Shown here piece by piece: positions 47,171 through 62,213 of a stretch of 64,000 nt of DNA. The notes beneath the pieces were generated by a model. It did no database searches, was not told the origin of the DNA, and was given only the letters and a program-made list of their open reading frames with translations. The translations under genes were made by a program, and so were the position numbers. This stretch comes from Glandiceps talaboti (Eukaryota; Hemichordata; Enteropneusta; Spengelidae), in the NCBI RefSeq assembly GCF_964340395.1, contig NC_135552.1, positions 5,625,981-5,689,980 of the forward strand, in the 5' to 3' direction. Each line of letters begins with the position of its first letter. The stretch's first letter is position 1.

Positions 47171-48830
47171 AGAAAATGACAAAAAAACAACAACGAAGAT
47201 ATTTGTTAAAACCATACAGCAAATTCATTGTATGCGTGCAACAATAGTGATAAGCAGATCGAGCAGTTAATGCATATAAATCGATCAATTTGCATAACAC
47301 GATTCATTTGCATAATAACGCAGTATGGAATATTTTATGTGTCGATGTATTCAATTTTTCTTCATACAAAATTTGGAGAACTCTATTTATATTTAGCCTA
47401 GAACATTTTGTATATGATTCGTGGGGAATTAAATTTCAAAATAACAATACAGACAACAGGAATAATATATTCGTGAAAAGGTTACTTAGGCCTCCCAAAA
47501 ATGCTCAATTTTAGAATGCGTGGTGTAGGTAGATTTTTTATTATATTTTTTATGTATATATTTTTTGCATATGTCAGTGGCTAGTTCAGGTAGTTATTTT
47601 TTCCGTTGTTTTCCATATGGTCTCTGTATTTTTGAGTTTTTTCTCATCAGATGTACAGCCATTACAGATTGGAAGAACAGTTTTATACTGTCTTTTGAAG
47701 TTGATGTCAGTTTACTCATCCATTATTTCTTGCAAGACTTCACAATTTTTGCGATTTTTTTTCTCGAATACGTACAAAAAATGTTTAGGGTCGACATGAA
47801 AAACTGGATGGGGTCGGGTAACCGGAACAAACAATTTTGTCTTGGGCCTTACGGTATGGCGAACCTGTACTATATTTGATTTTAAGCCTTAGTATTCACA
47901 TTCACGTGGCACACGTTGAGATCTTAATCATTTTTACTCAGATGGTTTACTGAAAATTACTTCTTTTATTTATTGCTTAATTCAGGCTCCAGGCCCATAT
48001 GAAAGGGGGAAATGTAATAAAGAATACAAAAATCTAATATAAAATTCACTACATTGTCTGTACAAGGTTAGCATACGCGCATAAATAAGTACATTTGTTC
48101 TGTTTTCAACTCTCCTAACAAAATTATACAATGTTTTCGCATAAGTTCACCAAAAGACAGAACTGAATATAATAACATCGTACTAACGCAACAATATCTG
48201 GAAAATTACCCTTCTAACGTCTTACGCAATTATTGTACGCGGCATAGGATTTGTTACCTGTATTTTTTTCTAAAATTCGCACACAAGAATGACTACAGTA
48301 CGAATTAGAACAAAAAATTACCACGCATATATAGCAGACGCATTTGTCTCGTCATGTCCTTATGTTCACATAATAATTATGAGTTGCTGAAGTTGTGATT
48401 ACTCAGTGAAAATGGTAACGTTTTTCAACCTATTGACCTAAAGACTTCCCATTAAATGTCTTTTAATACGTGGTTAAAATGTAGCGTTTTTGCAAATTTA
48501 CCTAACTTAGCTTCTTACAAATGTCAAAAGTACACAACCTAAATCTGTATCCGTAGTTTAATGCGCAAAGAATGATGTGAACGTAACAAGTCTACAAAGT
48601 AACTTTTATTAAAGGGGTTTAACGCTGATGTTAAAATCACCACCTGGTCCACTCTTTAGAGGTGAAATGATCGAAAAAATAAAATCGAAATAATCTGTAA
48701 AATGCCATTAAATACCACTATAGTACTTTGTTATGACTACTAATGGTTATAACATTTAAGACGTTATGTAAAAAATAGTCCTATTACCAAGGATATTTAT
48801 TAGCGATGTAAGTCTCAACATTCGGAAAAG

Positions 48831-48880
<50 letters not shown>

Positions 48881-51800
48881 GGCAGACAGGCAGACAGATG
48901 AATAGGTAGATATATTGGTTGATAAGAAGGTAGGTAAGTAGGTGGATAGGTGGGTGGATAGGTGGGTGGATGGGGGTTGGCAGATTTTAAGTCGTATTTT
49001 ATGATGAACCAGCGGGCTTGTCTGCCTAGTGCTCGGAAAACATTTTGATCCGTTCCTCAAAATACTAGTAATATGGGCTTGGTGTACAGATACAAATTTA
49101 GTAAGGAAGATACTTGATAGAAATAAATGTATCTAGAAATAAATGTCACCTGTTGGTCTTGATATATTGGACATAGTATGCAGAAGTGAAAGTCGACCTG
49201 TATTTATTACTCATACAAAATAGAACTACCCACAAACGATTACTGCATGATCCCTATTAGCTTCTCTTCGCGGACAACCATGTAGATGATCTTAAACGAT
49301 ACGAACATAGAGTGACAAATTATTTCAGCAAGAAACGGTCATTAAAATCTAACGATGCCATTACAAATACTTCGGGGTTTTTTTGTTCAAACATCTATCG
49401 GAGTTTTCATCGCTATCATCAACGGAATGGAAGTTGGAGTTGGAGTTGGAGTTGGAGTGAATTATATATGCTGCGAAGCAGATGCGACACTTATCATGGA
49501 AACATTAACCTGTACCTAATATTTGAATTACATCGCAAATTGTGAATAACATGGTGTTATCTAATCTGTATTAATCGACGAATCACACAAATCAATGTTA
49601 CTTTATTGCTCAGGGTCTGTTAACAAAACCTTAAAATACTGTACTTAGTCGGTCTCTTGTGCCTCTTTTAGAGCTTACCTTTTTTAACGTTTTTATGCCG
49701 ACCACTGTTAATCAACCTCATAAGTGTTTCTAAATCATAGTGAAAGTGTTATATTCAATCTTTCGCCTCATCATCAATACTAGAAGTCTAATTTTCGGGA
49801 CTCAGGTGTCAGCAACTGCACCTCATTTGCAGCATGCATTTATTTGTTTGTAGGGAAAGGTCAACTGACTAGCGGCTGTCAGTTGAAAATGAGAAACATC
49901 ATCGAAATCTGTGAAAAAAATTACCGACTCGAGTATTTGATCGATGAGCCAAGGAAATTGAAAATCAATGCTTTCAATATGGAGGGAATGTTAGGCGTCC
50001 AAGGTATCACATTGTGGCTCATGATGACTCATTAACTTCGACGAATAGATCTGATATGACACTTGTCGAAATTGCGGAATTGTAGCCGGCAACAGCACAT
50101 TACCCTCATTTTTGCTATTACCGTTTCGTCTAAATCACGATCATGATGGTCGGTAAAGGGACGGATGTTATATAAAGAAGCGCACTTCAACATAACCCGT
50201 CGTCCAATCAAATTTTCCGTAACATTTTCCACTTTCACAATGTACAAGGTTTTTGCATTCTTTTTTCGTATTCTCTTTTTCTATTTTTTTTAACCAGTTT
50301 CATATCATTTTAGTCAGAAAGTAATATTGCAATTGATAGTAAACATCTGATTAGAGCGATTTGAAGTTGGTGGTCATATGCAACATATTCAAAGAACTGA
50401 GACGAGAAAGGTATTCAGATTTACATATAGATAACTGCCGTACCTGTAAAGGGAGGGGGCGCACAGTGGCGCCAAAGGAGGCGGTATTATACGCTATCAG
50501 ATGTACCTTCAGAGAAAACGACCATTGCCAATAACATTTGCGAGGCGGCAGTGTCTCAAACATTAATCATTTGTGATTCCTCTTGCGTAAGCGGAGACTA
50601 TGATGAATAATTGCGAGTACATGTATAGTCATTATAACGGGTCATCTATATGTTGTCATGTGAGAAATTTGAAAACAGTTGTTTCTTGGACAAAGTCCAA
50701 AACAGAGTCGTATATAATAATCAATTCTGACTTTCAGTATCTAAAACATTTATAACTTTGTTTATATTCTTGGATACATCGAAATTTAAAAACACTTGTT
50801 AGGTTTAATGGCAAATATATAGTTTTCTATTTAAAAAATCAGTTTACTTAATAATACATGTATTACTACATTAGACGATCGTGTTCTATATAAATCACAC
50901 TCTTTCTTTCTTATTTCCTTTTTTTAAGAATTTGTGTCATCCATTCCATTTCAAGGGGAAAACCCAAGATTAGGCTATGATATATACCTTAGTAAAGTTG
51001 TTAAAAACACGCTCTACATAGCGAAAATATGTCATATCCTATTCACTATAATCCTAACTGAATTTGATATAATCGTGTTCTTTCTGATTGGGTCTTGCCC
51101 CGACTACTATTCAAGAAAGTGTTAAGAAATTGCAAGCTTTCCGACGAGAAGATTCAATGTGAAGTGTTAGACTAGCGGAGATCACTTGCTCGGTGTACCA
51201 TTCTTCGCATATACATTTTAGTATTTGATGAATTGAAAATTGTAGTAAGAAAAAGTATGTTGTCTCTGCTTATTTTTAACTTACTGACAATTTGACTGGA
51301 GGGAATAAAAAAAATATTACTTACCTTTGTGTTAATTTGCCAATGTTACGCTTGATTCAGATGGTGTATTTACCCTGTGTCCTAGGTAATCTTCCTTTTA
51401 TGGCTTTTTGTCAACGGCAAAAACCTGGCTAAGCCTTGTGGTATTCGTTAGTGGACAGCGGGTCTGATGTTCAACGTCTCAGATAGCCAATGTGTATTCT
51501 GTGGAGCTACAGCCTCCTTTTTAATAGCATCTAATTATCATGCAAGGCTACAGTGCATCGTTGCCATGCCAACAAGTCACTCTACGCCTTCCTCTCTGTC
51601 GACGTAAGAGAGTACGAAGCTTTGAATGTAGAAATATCATAATCAACCCGACAGCCTGATTCACCAAGGGGACACTTTTTAAAAATGTTCCACCTATTTA
51701 TCGCCTATACGTAATAACGAATCTTCAGGGATACTAAAATCTGAGTTAAAAAAGATAAGGTTAAACGCCCTTCTGATTTCCATTGAGAAACAAGGGCTTG

Positions 51801-53945
51801 TTGATTGATCAGTATGAATTATTTATGTAACCAACAAATATGAGAAAATAAAGTACCGTCGCCTGTTACCCACTCTTTGATACGTTCTATTATAACTAGT
51901 ACACACGCTATGAAATCTAGAAATGTATGTTCCCAGTATTAAACCTGCACTAGCTTCAATACTGTTTTCTTCAAATACCTAAAGATATATTCACTGAAAA
52001 TTGGTCAATTATTTATAATTAGACATCAAACACGTTAAGCTGTGGTTCATAAGCAGTACTAGAATGCAGTACACGTTGAAATCGTGAGATCCGTTGTGGG
52101 CACTGATTTTTGGGTGCGGACACAAAAATCAATTTTTAATGTATTGTGTATGCGGCTACAAATGTATGTTTATCCACAGGTGATGCAATACATGCACGTT
52201 GTACGATATTACGAGTAAGTTCTTGTCCCTAAAAAATATTTTCCCAAAAAACATTCCAGATGCAGCTTTTAACACGTTTATGCGATATAAAACTTTCTCT
52301 CTGAATAAACTGTGACTTCGAATGTTACGCAGACTTGCGAGTTTAATTATATGTATATGGCTGTTGTGTGTGGGTCTCTGCGGTATTAACAATATTCATT
52401 TGATACATGTCTGTCATGTCCGTGGGGATACAAATCTCGTTTAACACTATGTAGAGAAATCAATTTTCAGCGTGTACTGTAACGAGACAGTGACATGCAT
52501 GACAGTTATATAAGAACACGTCGTATCAAGACAATTCCAGCGAACAACCAGAAGTCTCATTATCATTGCTTACGTAAGGGAGTATACTTGTGTATACATC
52601 GCAAACAACTTTATTTCAATGAAAACGTTGTGCACACAAATATGATAAACTATTTATAGCAATAGACATGTCATGGGTATCTTGTAACCCTAACGCGGAA
52701 AATGCATGATTAGTAAATTACATATTCATGAAAAAAATGAAAACATACTTATCCTGTACATAGAAAGTTCAAAGAGGTTGATTAGGCAAAAATGGAAAAA
52801 AAATGTTTGTTTTCGATAACTTTACTTTGGGATTTTATTTTATTGTTTTTTATCACTTTTCTTAATTACTTCGACCCACAGACAAGATACTCGTTAGTCA
52901 CAATACTTACCATAACAATTAATGAGGTGTAAAAAAGGTACACATATACAATTACATGTATGTGATTCAGAAATAGACAAACACACTATGCAGACTGTGC
53001 TGTTATATGCTATGTTATGTGTGATATGTTATATGTTATGTTATGTGTGCTATGTTATATGCTATGTTATGCTATGTTATATGCTGAAATGACATCATTT
53101 CTCCCTTGAATGTGATTTTTTTTTAAACAACTAACCAAGTATACCTTGGCAAAGGAATCTACAGGGAAATAGACGTAATTTGTCATAATTTTACCTTTTT
53201 GCATATAAATGTTTAGGGTCGGCGGCTGAAACTAGGGTATTGGATATATTCTTCACTTACAATTAACATTTTCGGCATAATCAAAATATGTGTGTAACTA
53301 ATTTTAGCTAATTATTCGGTAACTGTACGTATCGCAAAATATAATTTAAAATGTCAAAAATTGGATATTATGCCGAACAGGAAACAGCTGGAAATGTTTG
53401 GATTGCATTCATTGAATTGTCTTCCGAGATATGCCTACGACCCATAATTTCATGTCCTTGAGAAATGATGTCCTAATTGTGTTTTTGATTGATCGGGAAA
53501 ATGGATATTATATTTAACAGGGCAACTTTACGTATAAGGCAGTATCCATAAGCCATTTGCTTGAAGATACTCATGCAATAATAAACCGTTTTCGTGGATT
53601 TTCCCAACAAACGCTACAATTAGTCGAAATTGAATCAAGTTACCATCTCTGAATACACTGTTGCCTGCACTGTAACTATTTTTTGAATGTGCAGAGACGT
53701 TTGATCACTTAGGAAGGTTCAGTTGCTCACTGTATACTACCTCACACACACACACAAGCGCACGTGTTCACACACACATCCTCACACACACACACACACA
53801 CACAAACAAACAAACATCCTCACACACATCCTCACACAAACACACACACACTCACAACAGGCACATACACTCTATCGTTTGAACCACACATAACAATTAG
53901 CCATAGTAATATCATCAATATATATCATATATTAATCTCTAAATA
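47171..53945. other. Long unannotated stretch
   Basis: No gene or RNA is supported. (CAGA)n lies at 48831-48896; short (GGAGTT)n at 49431-49457; a TATGTTATG-type minisatellite at 53005-53085; (CA)n patches at 53740-53850. The 104-residue open frame at 47565-47879 has no domain features and lies in AT-rich, repeat-like sequence ('atgtttagggtcg' recurs near 53210). Confidence 0.45.
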
Positions 53946-53948
53946 TGT

Positions 53949-54091
53949 ATATGTTATTTGCCAAATACTGTTCCATATCTTGCTGCGAGAGGTAATTTTT
54001 CCGGTAATAACGGAGAGCCGGAGGCGAGCCGTTATACCGGAAAAATTAACTCGAGCAGCAAGATGTGGAACAGTATTTGGCAAATAACATA
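53949..54091. repeat. Hairpin MITE with about 65-bp arms
   Basis: 'tatgttatttgccaaatact' at the left and 'agtatttggcaaataacata' at the right begin arms that pair almost perfectly through 'tcttgctgc' and 'ttttccggtaataacgg', leaving a loop of about 14 bp. An open frame of about 107 residues crosses it but is not a gene. Confidence 0.85.
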
Positions 54092-56300
54092 CTTATACGT
54101 CACCTGCGACGATGAATTAATTTTTGAATGTCTAAAAATGCTGTTTCATTTTAAATAAAATCACTTCCGCGTTATACTGTTGAGCGTAGTATCATCCACC
54201 ACTCCGATAACTGCAATGCGGTTGTTTACGCGTCAGCCTTAACTTTATCATCCAATCAGAGTGCGCGTTTGCTCAGTAGTATGACGTATTGTTTACTATT
54301 TGCATATCACTCAGCGATATATTCAAACTTATAACCATCAGCTGAAAAATGAGTGCGTCTTTGTTTTGCGTACCGTATTCCATTAAATGTACAAAAATGT
54401 TCGTGATATGCTTTCTTGTTCTAGTTAGGCAAAAACTGCACCCTCTGTGGTGGTAATTTTCATATCCTTCATAAATTTAGGAATTCATGTTTACGATCGC
54501 GTGACGACCGCGAGTTCGCCATCACTGGACTTTCGCCGTTCTGTGTGAAATGTTTGGCTTTTTCCCTGTAACATGAAAAGTACAGTTCAAAGACTTGTTA
54601 CAATTTATACAACGGTGATATTTTGTTCGGTTGACAACAAATTTGGCATTGGAAATGCTGGTTATAGCTGTATTTCTAGTTGTCTGCTAGATTTGTTTAC
54701 AAGGGGACGTGCAGTGATCACGTGATACAACAAGCAAAAATACGGCTGTTGGTGAAAAATACGCCTGTGTATCTGCAGGGCTCTCGACCAATCAGAATGC
54801 GAGATTGGTGACAGGTGACGTATAAAGACGTTTACGCGTGGGGTTTTTGGTAGTTCAATTCGATTCTTTGTGATCTCAACCCACACTAGTACTGTCAATG
54901 TAGTATAGTACAGAAGAAATAAAAACAGTGATTAAAATGCAAACAGTACAAGTGACAGATTAGATATATTTGCTGTGGATGAACATGTATATATTCACAT
55001 TATTACATTGTTCAACGACTATGTTCGCTGGAGGGTGCAGCACGTAGACGGTTTTTTTTCTTTAGAACACAGCTAGATCTAGATAATTGCCCTCAATTAC
55101 TTTGTAATAATTTTTTAGTGAATAAATACATACAATTGAAATATAAATATTTCATCTCTGATAAACACTTATCTTTGAGAATAGTCTCATTGTCTGGCTT
55201 TCATACTATTCAATCTATTTATAGATTCTTTCATTCGGTTAACTTGTCCTATTTATGTCAGTACCTAAATTAAAGCGGCCATAATGATGAGGAGTGAGTA
55301 TTTATTTTGGATTTTTAATTTACAAAACAATTTTATCATGGCTTCCTACATTAAAAATCAATGTGAAACTACATTGACAAAATTTGTATTTGTAACTAAA
55401 TACAGAGCAAAAAGCTATAAAAATAATTATGTAAAAATTTTGTGTATTGTACGTATAATAAAAACATTTTACATAAATTATGTATTATGCTTTTGGCATT
55501 TATTGAGTTACAAACGAGGACTTTGTCTATATTATGTCTGATTGATTTTTCAAATCAATACCCAATCCTCATCCATATGGTCACTTTAAACCAATCTACA
55601 TTTTTATAAAAAGTTCTGCGTACAAAAGGAGCCTTTAGTAATACAAGAGGGGGAGGGCTGGGGGAAATCAAGCTCGGTCTGTGGCATAAATGTGACCCTC
55701 CCCCTAGTCTGTTAATGTTGTGCTAAAAATAAAAAGTGACCCTCCCTCATTTTTCTTTCTCTACAATATGACCCGCCCCTGTTCAAATATTTAAAGTAAA
55801 AAAAAAATGAATAAATAAATAAATAAATAAATCAAAGCCTGTGGGACGGCGTCAGGACCGAGGTCAACATCCCCACTCCACCTCACTTTCTCCAATATCT
55901 TGCCACGTTGTTCCCGCTTTTATACTACTGTTAGACTCGGTTCTCCTCACACTGCTGTACGTGTTATTAAAAGAGCATTACCGTAATGGTTAGACATGTT
56001 TTGATTTCTGACAGTCACAATTTACAAGGAACATTACAAAGGTTTATTTCATCATACTATTGCCAATAAATATTCAAAATTGGTATTCCTTTTTCATAAA
56101 TCTTTCAAAATCAATTTGATGTAAGAAATTAGCGTTTGAACTGTAGTTATTTTGTATCATGGTCATTTTGTTTATCCCAGACGTTGTTTTGTGGACGTGG
56201 AAATAATAGTGGAGGACATACTCTAATGGAGGGCATGTACCCTTAGTAGACCAATACCAGAATATAGATTTGTATAAGTATTGACAATGCACCCAATTAC
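54092..56300. other. Unannotated stretch
   Basis: Two CCAATCAG-containing segments (near 54250 and 54790) in GC-richer surroundings may be relics of one repeat. Poly-A/AAATA runs lie at 55800-55832. Nothing else recognised. Confidence 0.4.
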
Positions 56301-56324
56301 GGGATGAAATCAATTAGGGCTAAG

Positions 56325-56350
56325 ACAGACGGACAGACAGGCAGGTGGGA

Positions 56351-56407
<57 letters not shown>

Positions 56408-56482
56408 CACACACACACACGGACGGACGGACGTGCGGGCGAGCGGGCGGGCAGGCAGACAGACAGACAGACAGACAGACAG
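56325..56482. repeat. (CAGA)n, (CA)n, (CGGA)n compound microsatellite
   Basis: Two CAGA blocks (56325-56403 and 56455-56484) flank ACAC, GGAC and GCGGGC runs. The overlapping open frames on both strands are artefacts. Confidence 0.9.
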
Positions 56483-56925
56483 ACACTCATACAAACAGAC
56501 ATGCAAACAGGCACATAGTATATAGATACATACTCGTAGTCAATGATCCGACATCTCGTCATATCATGACAATATTTCAGTATCAGTATATCAGTAACCC
56601 ATTTTCTTTTGCAATAGGTAATTACGGTTCATTTCCCTTATTCCATTTTATTTCACATAAATTATGAAATTACAACGTGCCTGATGTTCACATGTTTTAC
56701 TACACTATGGAAACTGAAATTCAAAGCCAAATATGATGATGAAATATACTAAATGGCAATGAAGGCCTATTTTCAATGATTGAGTATGTAATGAGGAAGG
56801 ACATTGAGAATGAAATCAAAAGGTGGAGAATGTCAGGGATTTAAAACACGTACAGCATTATGATGTATTTGAAACATTCCTTCTTTCATATCCATACATT
56901 AACCACGACGACGATGATGGTGGTG

Positions 56926-56964
56926 GTGGTGGTGGTGGTGGTGGTGGTTGTGGTGGTGGTGGTG
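56926..56964. repeat. (GGT)n trinucleotide repeat
   Basis: About 13 GGT units with one GTT interruption. Confidence 0.9.
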
Positions 56965-57679
56965 TGGAGTAAGGTCAGTAGGATTTTATGGAGAGAGAGA
57001 AAAAAGAGAGACAGATGAATTTAAGACAATGTTTTAAACCTCATTAATCAATCCATATAAAAATATATTTGTCAAAAAAAGAATAACAACACAACAATAT
57101 TAAAACTCGAGTTCACTTATTTGAGTGCTTACCTTATCTAGAGGGTAAGCAGTTCTCTTCATAAGACAGTTACTGTATACAAAACCAAAACAATAGTGGT
57201 GGCAGATAGAGGTTGAGAGCAGCGATAGAAATATAGAGAGAGGGACAAAAGAGACAAACATATGGTATATGTAGGTACGAAATGTTAAGACGTACTTTCA
57301 GAGTAAATGTCCATGGGAGTACAAATATATCATACATAACAGGAGTTAACGGCTACAGAGAAGAAATTCCAGGAATTCTACATATCTCCATCATTACTAT
57401 GATAATCAATTCTACTCAACTTCATAGATTTCAGAATATGTCTTATTTGTCTACGATATTATGATAGATACAGCAAAAAGGCTCTAGGGCTATTCTGTTA
57501 AATCTTACTAGTATTGATCGAAATATGGATTTTACTGTCAGTAACAGATTTTAGAGCCAAGAGGTCAACAAGGTTTAATACCGATATCTTGTAATCGGAA
57601 CTGTTAAATATTGTACTCCGTTTGATGTCCCTATGCAATTGTACTCAGAGGTAAAGTAACTGTGAGTGTCTTTACTAAT

Positions 57680-57925
57680 CTTTAGTCCCAGTTAACCACA
57701 CTGTATAATTAGGAACCTGGTAGGATAGCGGTTGCAATGTAAATACTTTAATCCTGTGCGCTTACAGAGGCTGCGGTGGATCGTATATATGTCCTCCATG
57801 GATTTGAGGAAGTGTGAAGAGCCATTGTGCCGTTTAAATTCGTGCAAGGGGTAATGATTGCAAAATGCCTTGGGTGAATTTGGGAAAGCGCTGTGTAAAA
57901 GCTGAGAGCACAATTACTATTATTA
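57680..57925 (+). mobile_element. SINE fragment, same family, opposite orientation
   Basis: 'ggaacctggtaggatagcgg', 'ctgtgcgcttacagaggctg', 'ggtaatgattgcaaaatgcc' and 'gggaaagcgctgtgtaaaag' follow the order of the SINE body and 3' end, with an (ATT)-like tail 'attactattatta'. The head is missing. Confidence 0.8.
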
Positions 57926-58785
57926 AAACAGACCATGGTTATATATACCATTAAATTTGAACGTAATTATAGGAGAACGTAACCGTGGACAAAAATAGAT
58001 TCAGATTACTTCCAAAGGGGTGCATTCCTCAATTGAACGTTTTCCAGCGATATTTTTCATTCGTGTGGAGAATTGCTTGTGGTATTCCTTTCATTAGAAC
58101 ATAATCATTTCTACTAGCCTAGAGATCTGAAACATTGCATCTATGCAAATCAAAGAAACGAATCTGTGACGTTTACATGTGTTGTAGAATGCAACACAAT
58201 TAATCATTGACATCAGGATCACGGAGAAACAAAATTCTTATTATGAACTCCACTCTACAAGGCGACTCTATACTTACTTCAAGGTACAATTCCGAAGTTT
58301 TTTCTGTTCTGTATTTCACTAGTACAATTTATCGGGAGCACTATAGATTCCTTGCAATACAAGGACGACATTGTAAAAGCTTTGACCAACTGGAAAAAAA
58401 CACGCCTACGTTACCGTGTTGTCTCCAATAGCCACATAATGTATTTGTGCAGAAAAGACAAATAAAACATCATTGTATGAGTTGAGATCCCGATAAACAG
58501 AATACGTAAATCACTATAGGTCACCCCCATAGCAAGTCGAGAAGTGTCCACGTACATCGTGGATCCCTACCCACGCATTGTCTGTTGCTTTTGAAAGCAT
58601 AGTTTGTTGTGTAACAGTACAATGTAAGGTTTACATGATAAATGCGTTTTAATCCACCAACCAAGATAACTACTGAGTTATCGTAGACAATGTATATTTC
58701 AAAGGCTATCCGAGTTGTAATCAAGGCCTACGGTCACTTTATCACTGTCTGCTTGGAAGTTAGTATTCATATAATAAAATCAGAC

Positions 58786-59313
<528 letters not shown>

Positions 59314-59461
59314 TTACGCTCTGCCACTGCGGTATAGAGCACTGTCTTATAGCAGATTGATACTCACCGAGTTATATATATATATATATATATATATATA
59401 ACTCGGTGAGTATCAATCTGCTAAGACAGTGCTCTATACCGCAGTGGCAGAGCGTAATAGT
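59314..59461. repeat. Palindrome of the ribozyme repeat's right half around (TA)n
   Basis: 'ttacgctctgccactgcggt' and 'accgcagtggcagagcgtaa' begin arms that pair through 'gatactcaccgagtta', with (TA)n at 59373-59400 as the loop. One arm has TATAGCAGA where the other has TCTGCTAAG, a 2-bp difference. Confidence 0.9.
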
Positions 59462-59469
59462 TTTTAAAC

Positions 59470-60541
59470 TATATATATATATATATATTTCTGAATTTCT
59501 GTATACGTGGTAAAGAAATGGGGGAAAAGATTATTCCAGTGGGAAGCGGAGAACAAGTGTACGTTGATGAAATAGGATGTTTTTTCTATGATTGGTGCTA
59601 ATGCAGTTAATAATGAACAATAACAGAATGACAGGAACGTACAGTGAATAATGTCAACATATAAATACTTCATACTACGGAGATAAGGATAATAAACGAT
59701 GTTTTGACGTATGGGTTGTAGTGGAGGTAATCATTTACAATTAACCTTTCGATGTAGGAAGGTAACTTTTTTAATTATTAATTCGGAAATATGTCGTTAT
59801 AGTTATTTTTAGAGGAGAAAGGGTTATCAACGCCGTGAGAATTTAAATGTACGAAGCAAAAGGTCATGAGATGTCAGCCTGTCAAGTACCATATTTGGCT
59901 GTCATGGATATTAGCATTTAAATATATCATTGTTGTAAATTCCAGTCCTTTAAGTTATTTCCAAAGGGGATAAATGCAGCTCTAGTTCAATTACACGTTA
60001 GGGACATTTGTGCTAGCCTTTGTCATTCATTGGTAAAACGACTTACAAGCGAAGATGTGTTTCGGAGATAATCACTTTAGTATATTAGCTAATTTGATAC
60101 TTGATACATTTCTATGGCTGTGAAACAGAGTAGTTTCCAAATACTGAATTATCTTACAAATCATCTTGACAGTCACTACTGATGACATCACTACATGCTT
60201 GAATTCCATCCCTACAACTGAAATATTCACGTTAGATACATCCTAATTGTACAAATATGATTTAGAAGAGTTCACATTTAATTCACGAAATATTTTCTCG
60301 TTTAACGGCATTTGTTGTCCCTGTTGTGACGCACGTACTGCCTCTTTGTATATGCTAATTTGCATACAAACCAGCAAACGTAGAAAATGAATTCGGCAAC
60401 ATAGTGTACAATGTACAAAATAAAATAATGTACCGCTTAATAAGTCGGCAAACGCAAATATTAACTATTTATACTATTCAGAATTTGCCAACCTTGGCCA
60501 ATTTGTAGGGTTGTTTTCAAAATATCAATTGTGAAGAAACA

Positions 60542-60574
<33 letters not shown>

Positions 60575-61183
60575 GTAATTCTATCAATCATACAGTCGAG
60601 ACCTTAGAGTGAATTTGAAGTGTTTATATCGATGCCTGGACGAAGTATCAGTCTTTCAATAAATACAAATAGCCTGACAAGTCTAAATTTGTACATCTAA
60701 TTAGAGAGAGTATTAATCTAAGTTTACAATTAGGTGTGAATGACGCATGTGCGTTTAGAATATGGACAATCGATATCCTTACACATCTGTATACTTATCC
60801 ATATCTATGACATAAGTGCTATTTGATTGTCATATTATTTCTACTAGATTTTAAGGTCACCTTGCTGGTAGAATTTTACTTAATTCTATATATTCACTCA
60901 GCGGTTCTCCTAAGGCTGGAATCAGAATGTACGGCGGGGGGGGAAGAGAATTTTTTTTTTGGGGGGGGGGGGGGGCATGAAAATATTGAGGGACATGGAC
61001 ATTCTGATGGTCTGAAAGGGGGACCCCGAAATATTTTGTTCATGATTTGAACCAAATGAAACCTCAGGAGCGGTCGTTTACCGAGTAAATTAAGAAATTT
61101 CTCAGGGCTTTGCCGCATACTTGCTCAAACCTATATGCAGTGATGAGTTGGGTGACAGCTATGTATTTGTATATGCCTTCCCC

Positions 61184-61232
<49 letters not shown>

Positions 61233-62205
61233 TTCTCTAGTCTGTATCTAGTCTCTGTCTCTGTCTCAGTCTCTCTCTCTCGCTCTCTCTAGTCTAGAAT
61301 TCTAAACTGGTACAGTATTACGTATGAAAAACTTCATTACTATTAGTAATCTCTGTAGAGATTTTTTTGAACAATCAAACCTCAAGAGCAGTTGTTTACC
61401 TCATACTTTGCAAAACTATACACTTCATTTACCTACCATACATTTAATTATGAATCAGTCAATAGCCAAGCAAATGTGTGTGTCTGCCAAAATATCTCTG
61501 AATAGAGAAAAGTTAAAGTGTGGGTAATATAGCCATTCAGTTGTATACTATTGTATTGTATTGACTTGTTAAATTGGGGTATTGAAGACAATTTTCAAGT
61601 ACTCTGGCTTTCGATATTGTGTATAGTTTGAAATTGTATGCCTTTAAATGGCCTCCTAAGTGTCCTTATTTTTCAAAATGTTCTTACTGACACCCTCTCC
61701 CACACCCTCTCCACTAGCTATCATGGGGGATGCTGTTTCTGCCCAGAATCACGATTGAAAGATAAAACCCTGCTGACTAAGTATCTCAAAGTACAGCCAA
61801 TGTGAGACCTTTTTGAACTTCATTGACGGCTGTAATAAAAACAATACAGGAAGGGCGTCCTCTAGGGTTGAAATTCACCACCTTTACGACCTCTGTGTAC
61901 TCATCACATCCAGGTGTTCCTAGAGGCATGCGAAGTATTCAATTCGAACGAAAATTTTAATTTCTCCCTTTGGAAGCAAAATTAATATTTACACAAATCT
62001 TTTATGTTTGGAGGAGATATCTCGGCAATTATGAACACAAAAGTAGAACGACCTGTTTACAATTAAATATAAATTTATTCAAAACCTGACATACTAGTCC
62101 ATAGTCACTAAACGGTCATGAAAGCCATATATATTCCATATATCAGTTCTCAGCATAAGTCTACTTAGTTGGTCCTTGTCTCATACGAATTTTTAAACAA
62201 AAAAA
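59470..62205. other. Unannotated stretch
   Basis: (CAGA)n at 60543-60574, poly-T/G run at 60951-60975, and (CTGT)n at 61184-61231 with CT-rich flank. No gene signature. Confidence 0.45.
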
Positions 62206-62213
62206 AGTTTCAT

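Noticed and set aside
47565-47879. 104-residue open frame rich in Phe and Leu
   Set aside because: It lies in T-rich repetitive sequence, with overlapping frames and no recognisable family.
53740-54087. 107-residue open frame starting with His/Thr repeats
   Set aside because: The first part is (CA)n translation and the second part crosses a hairpin MITE.
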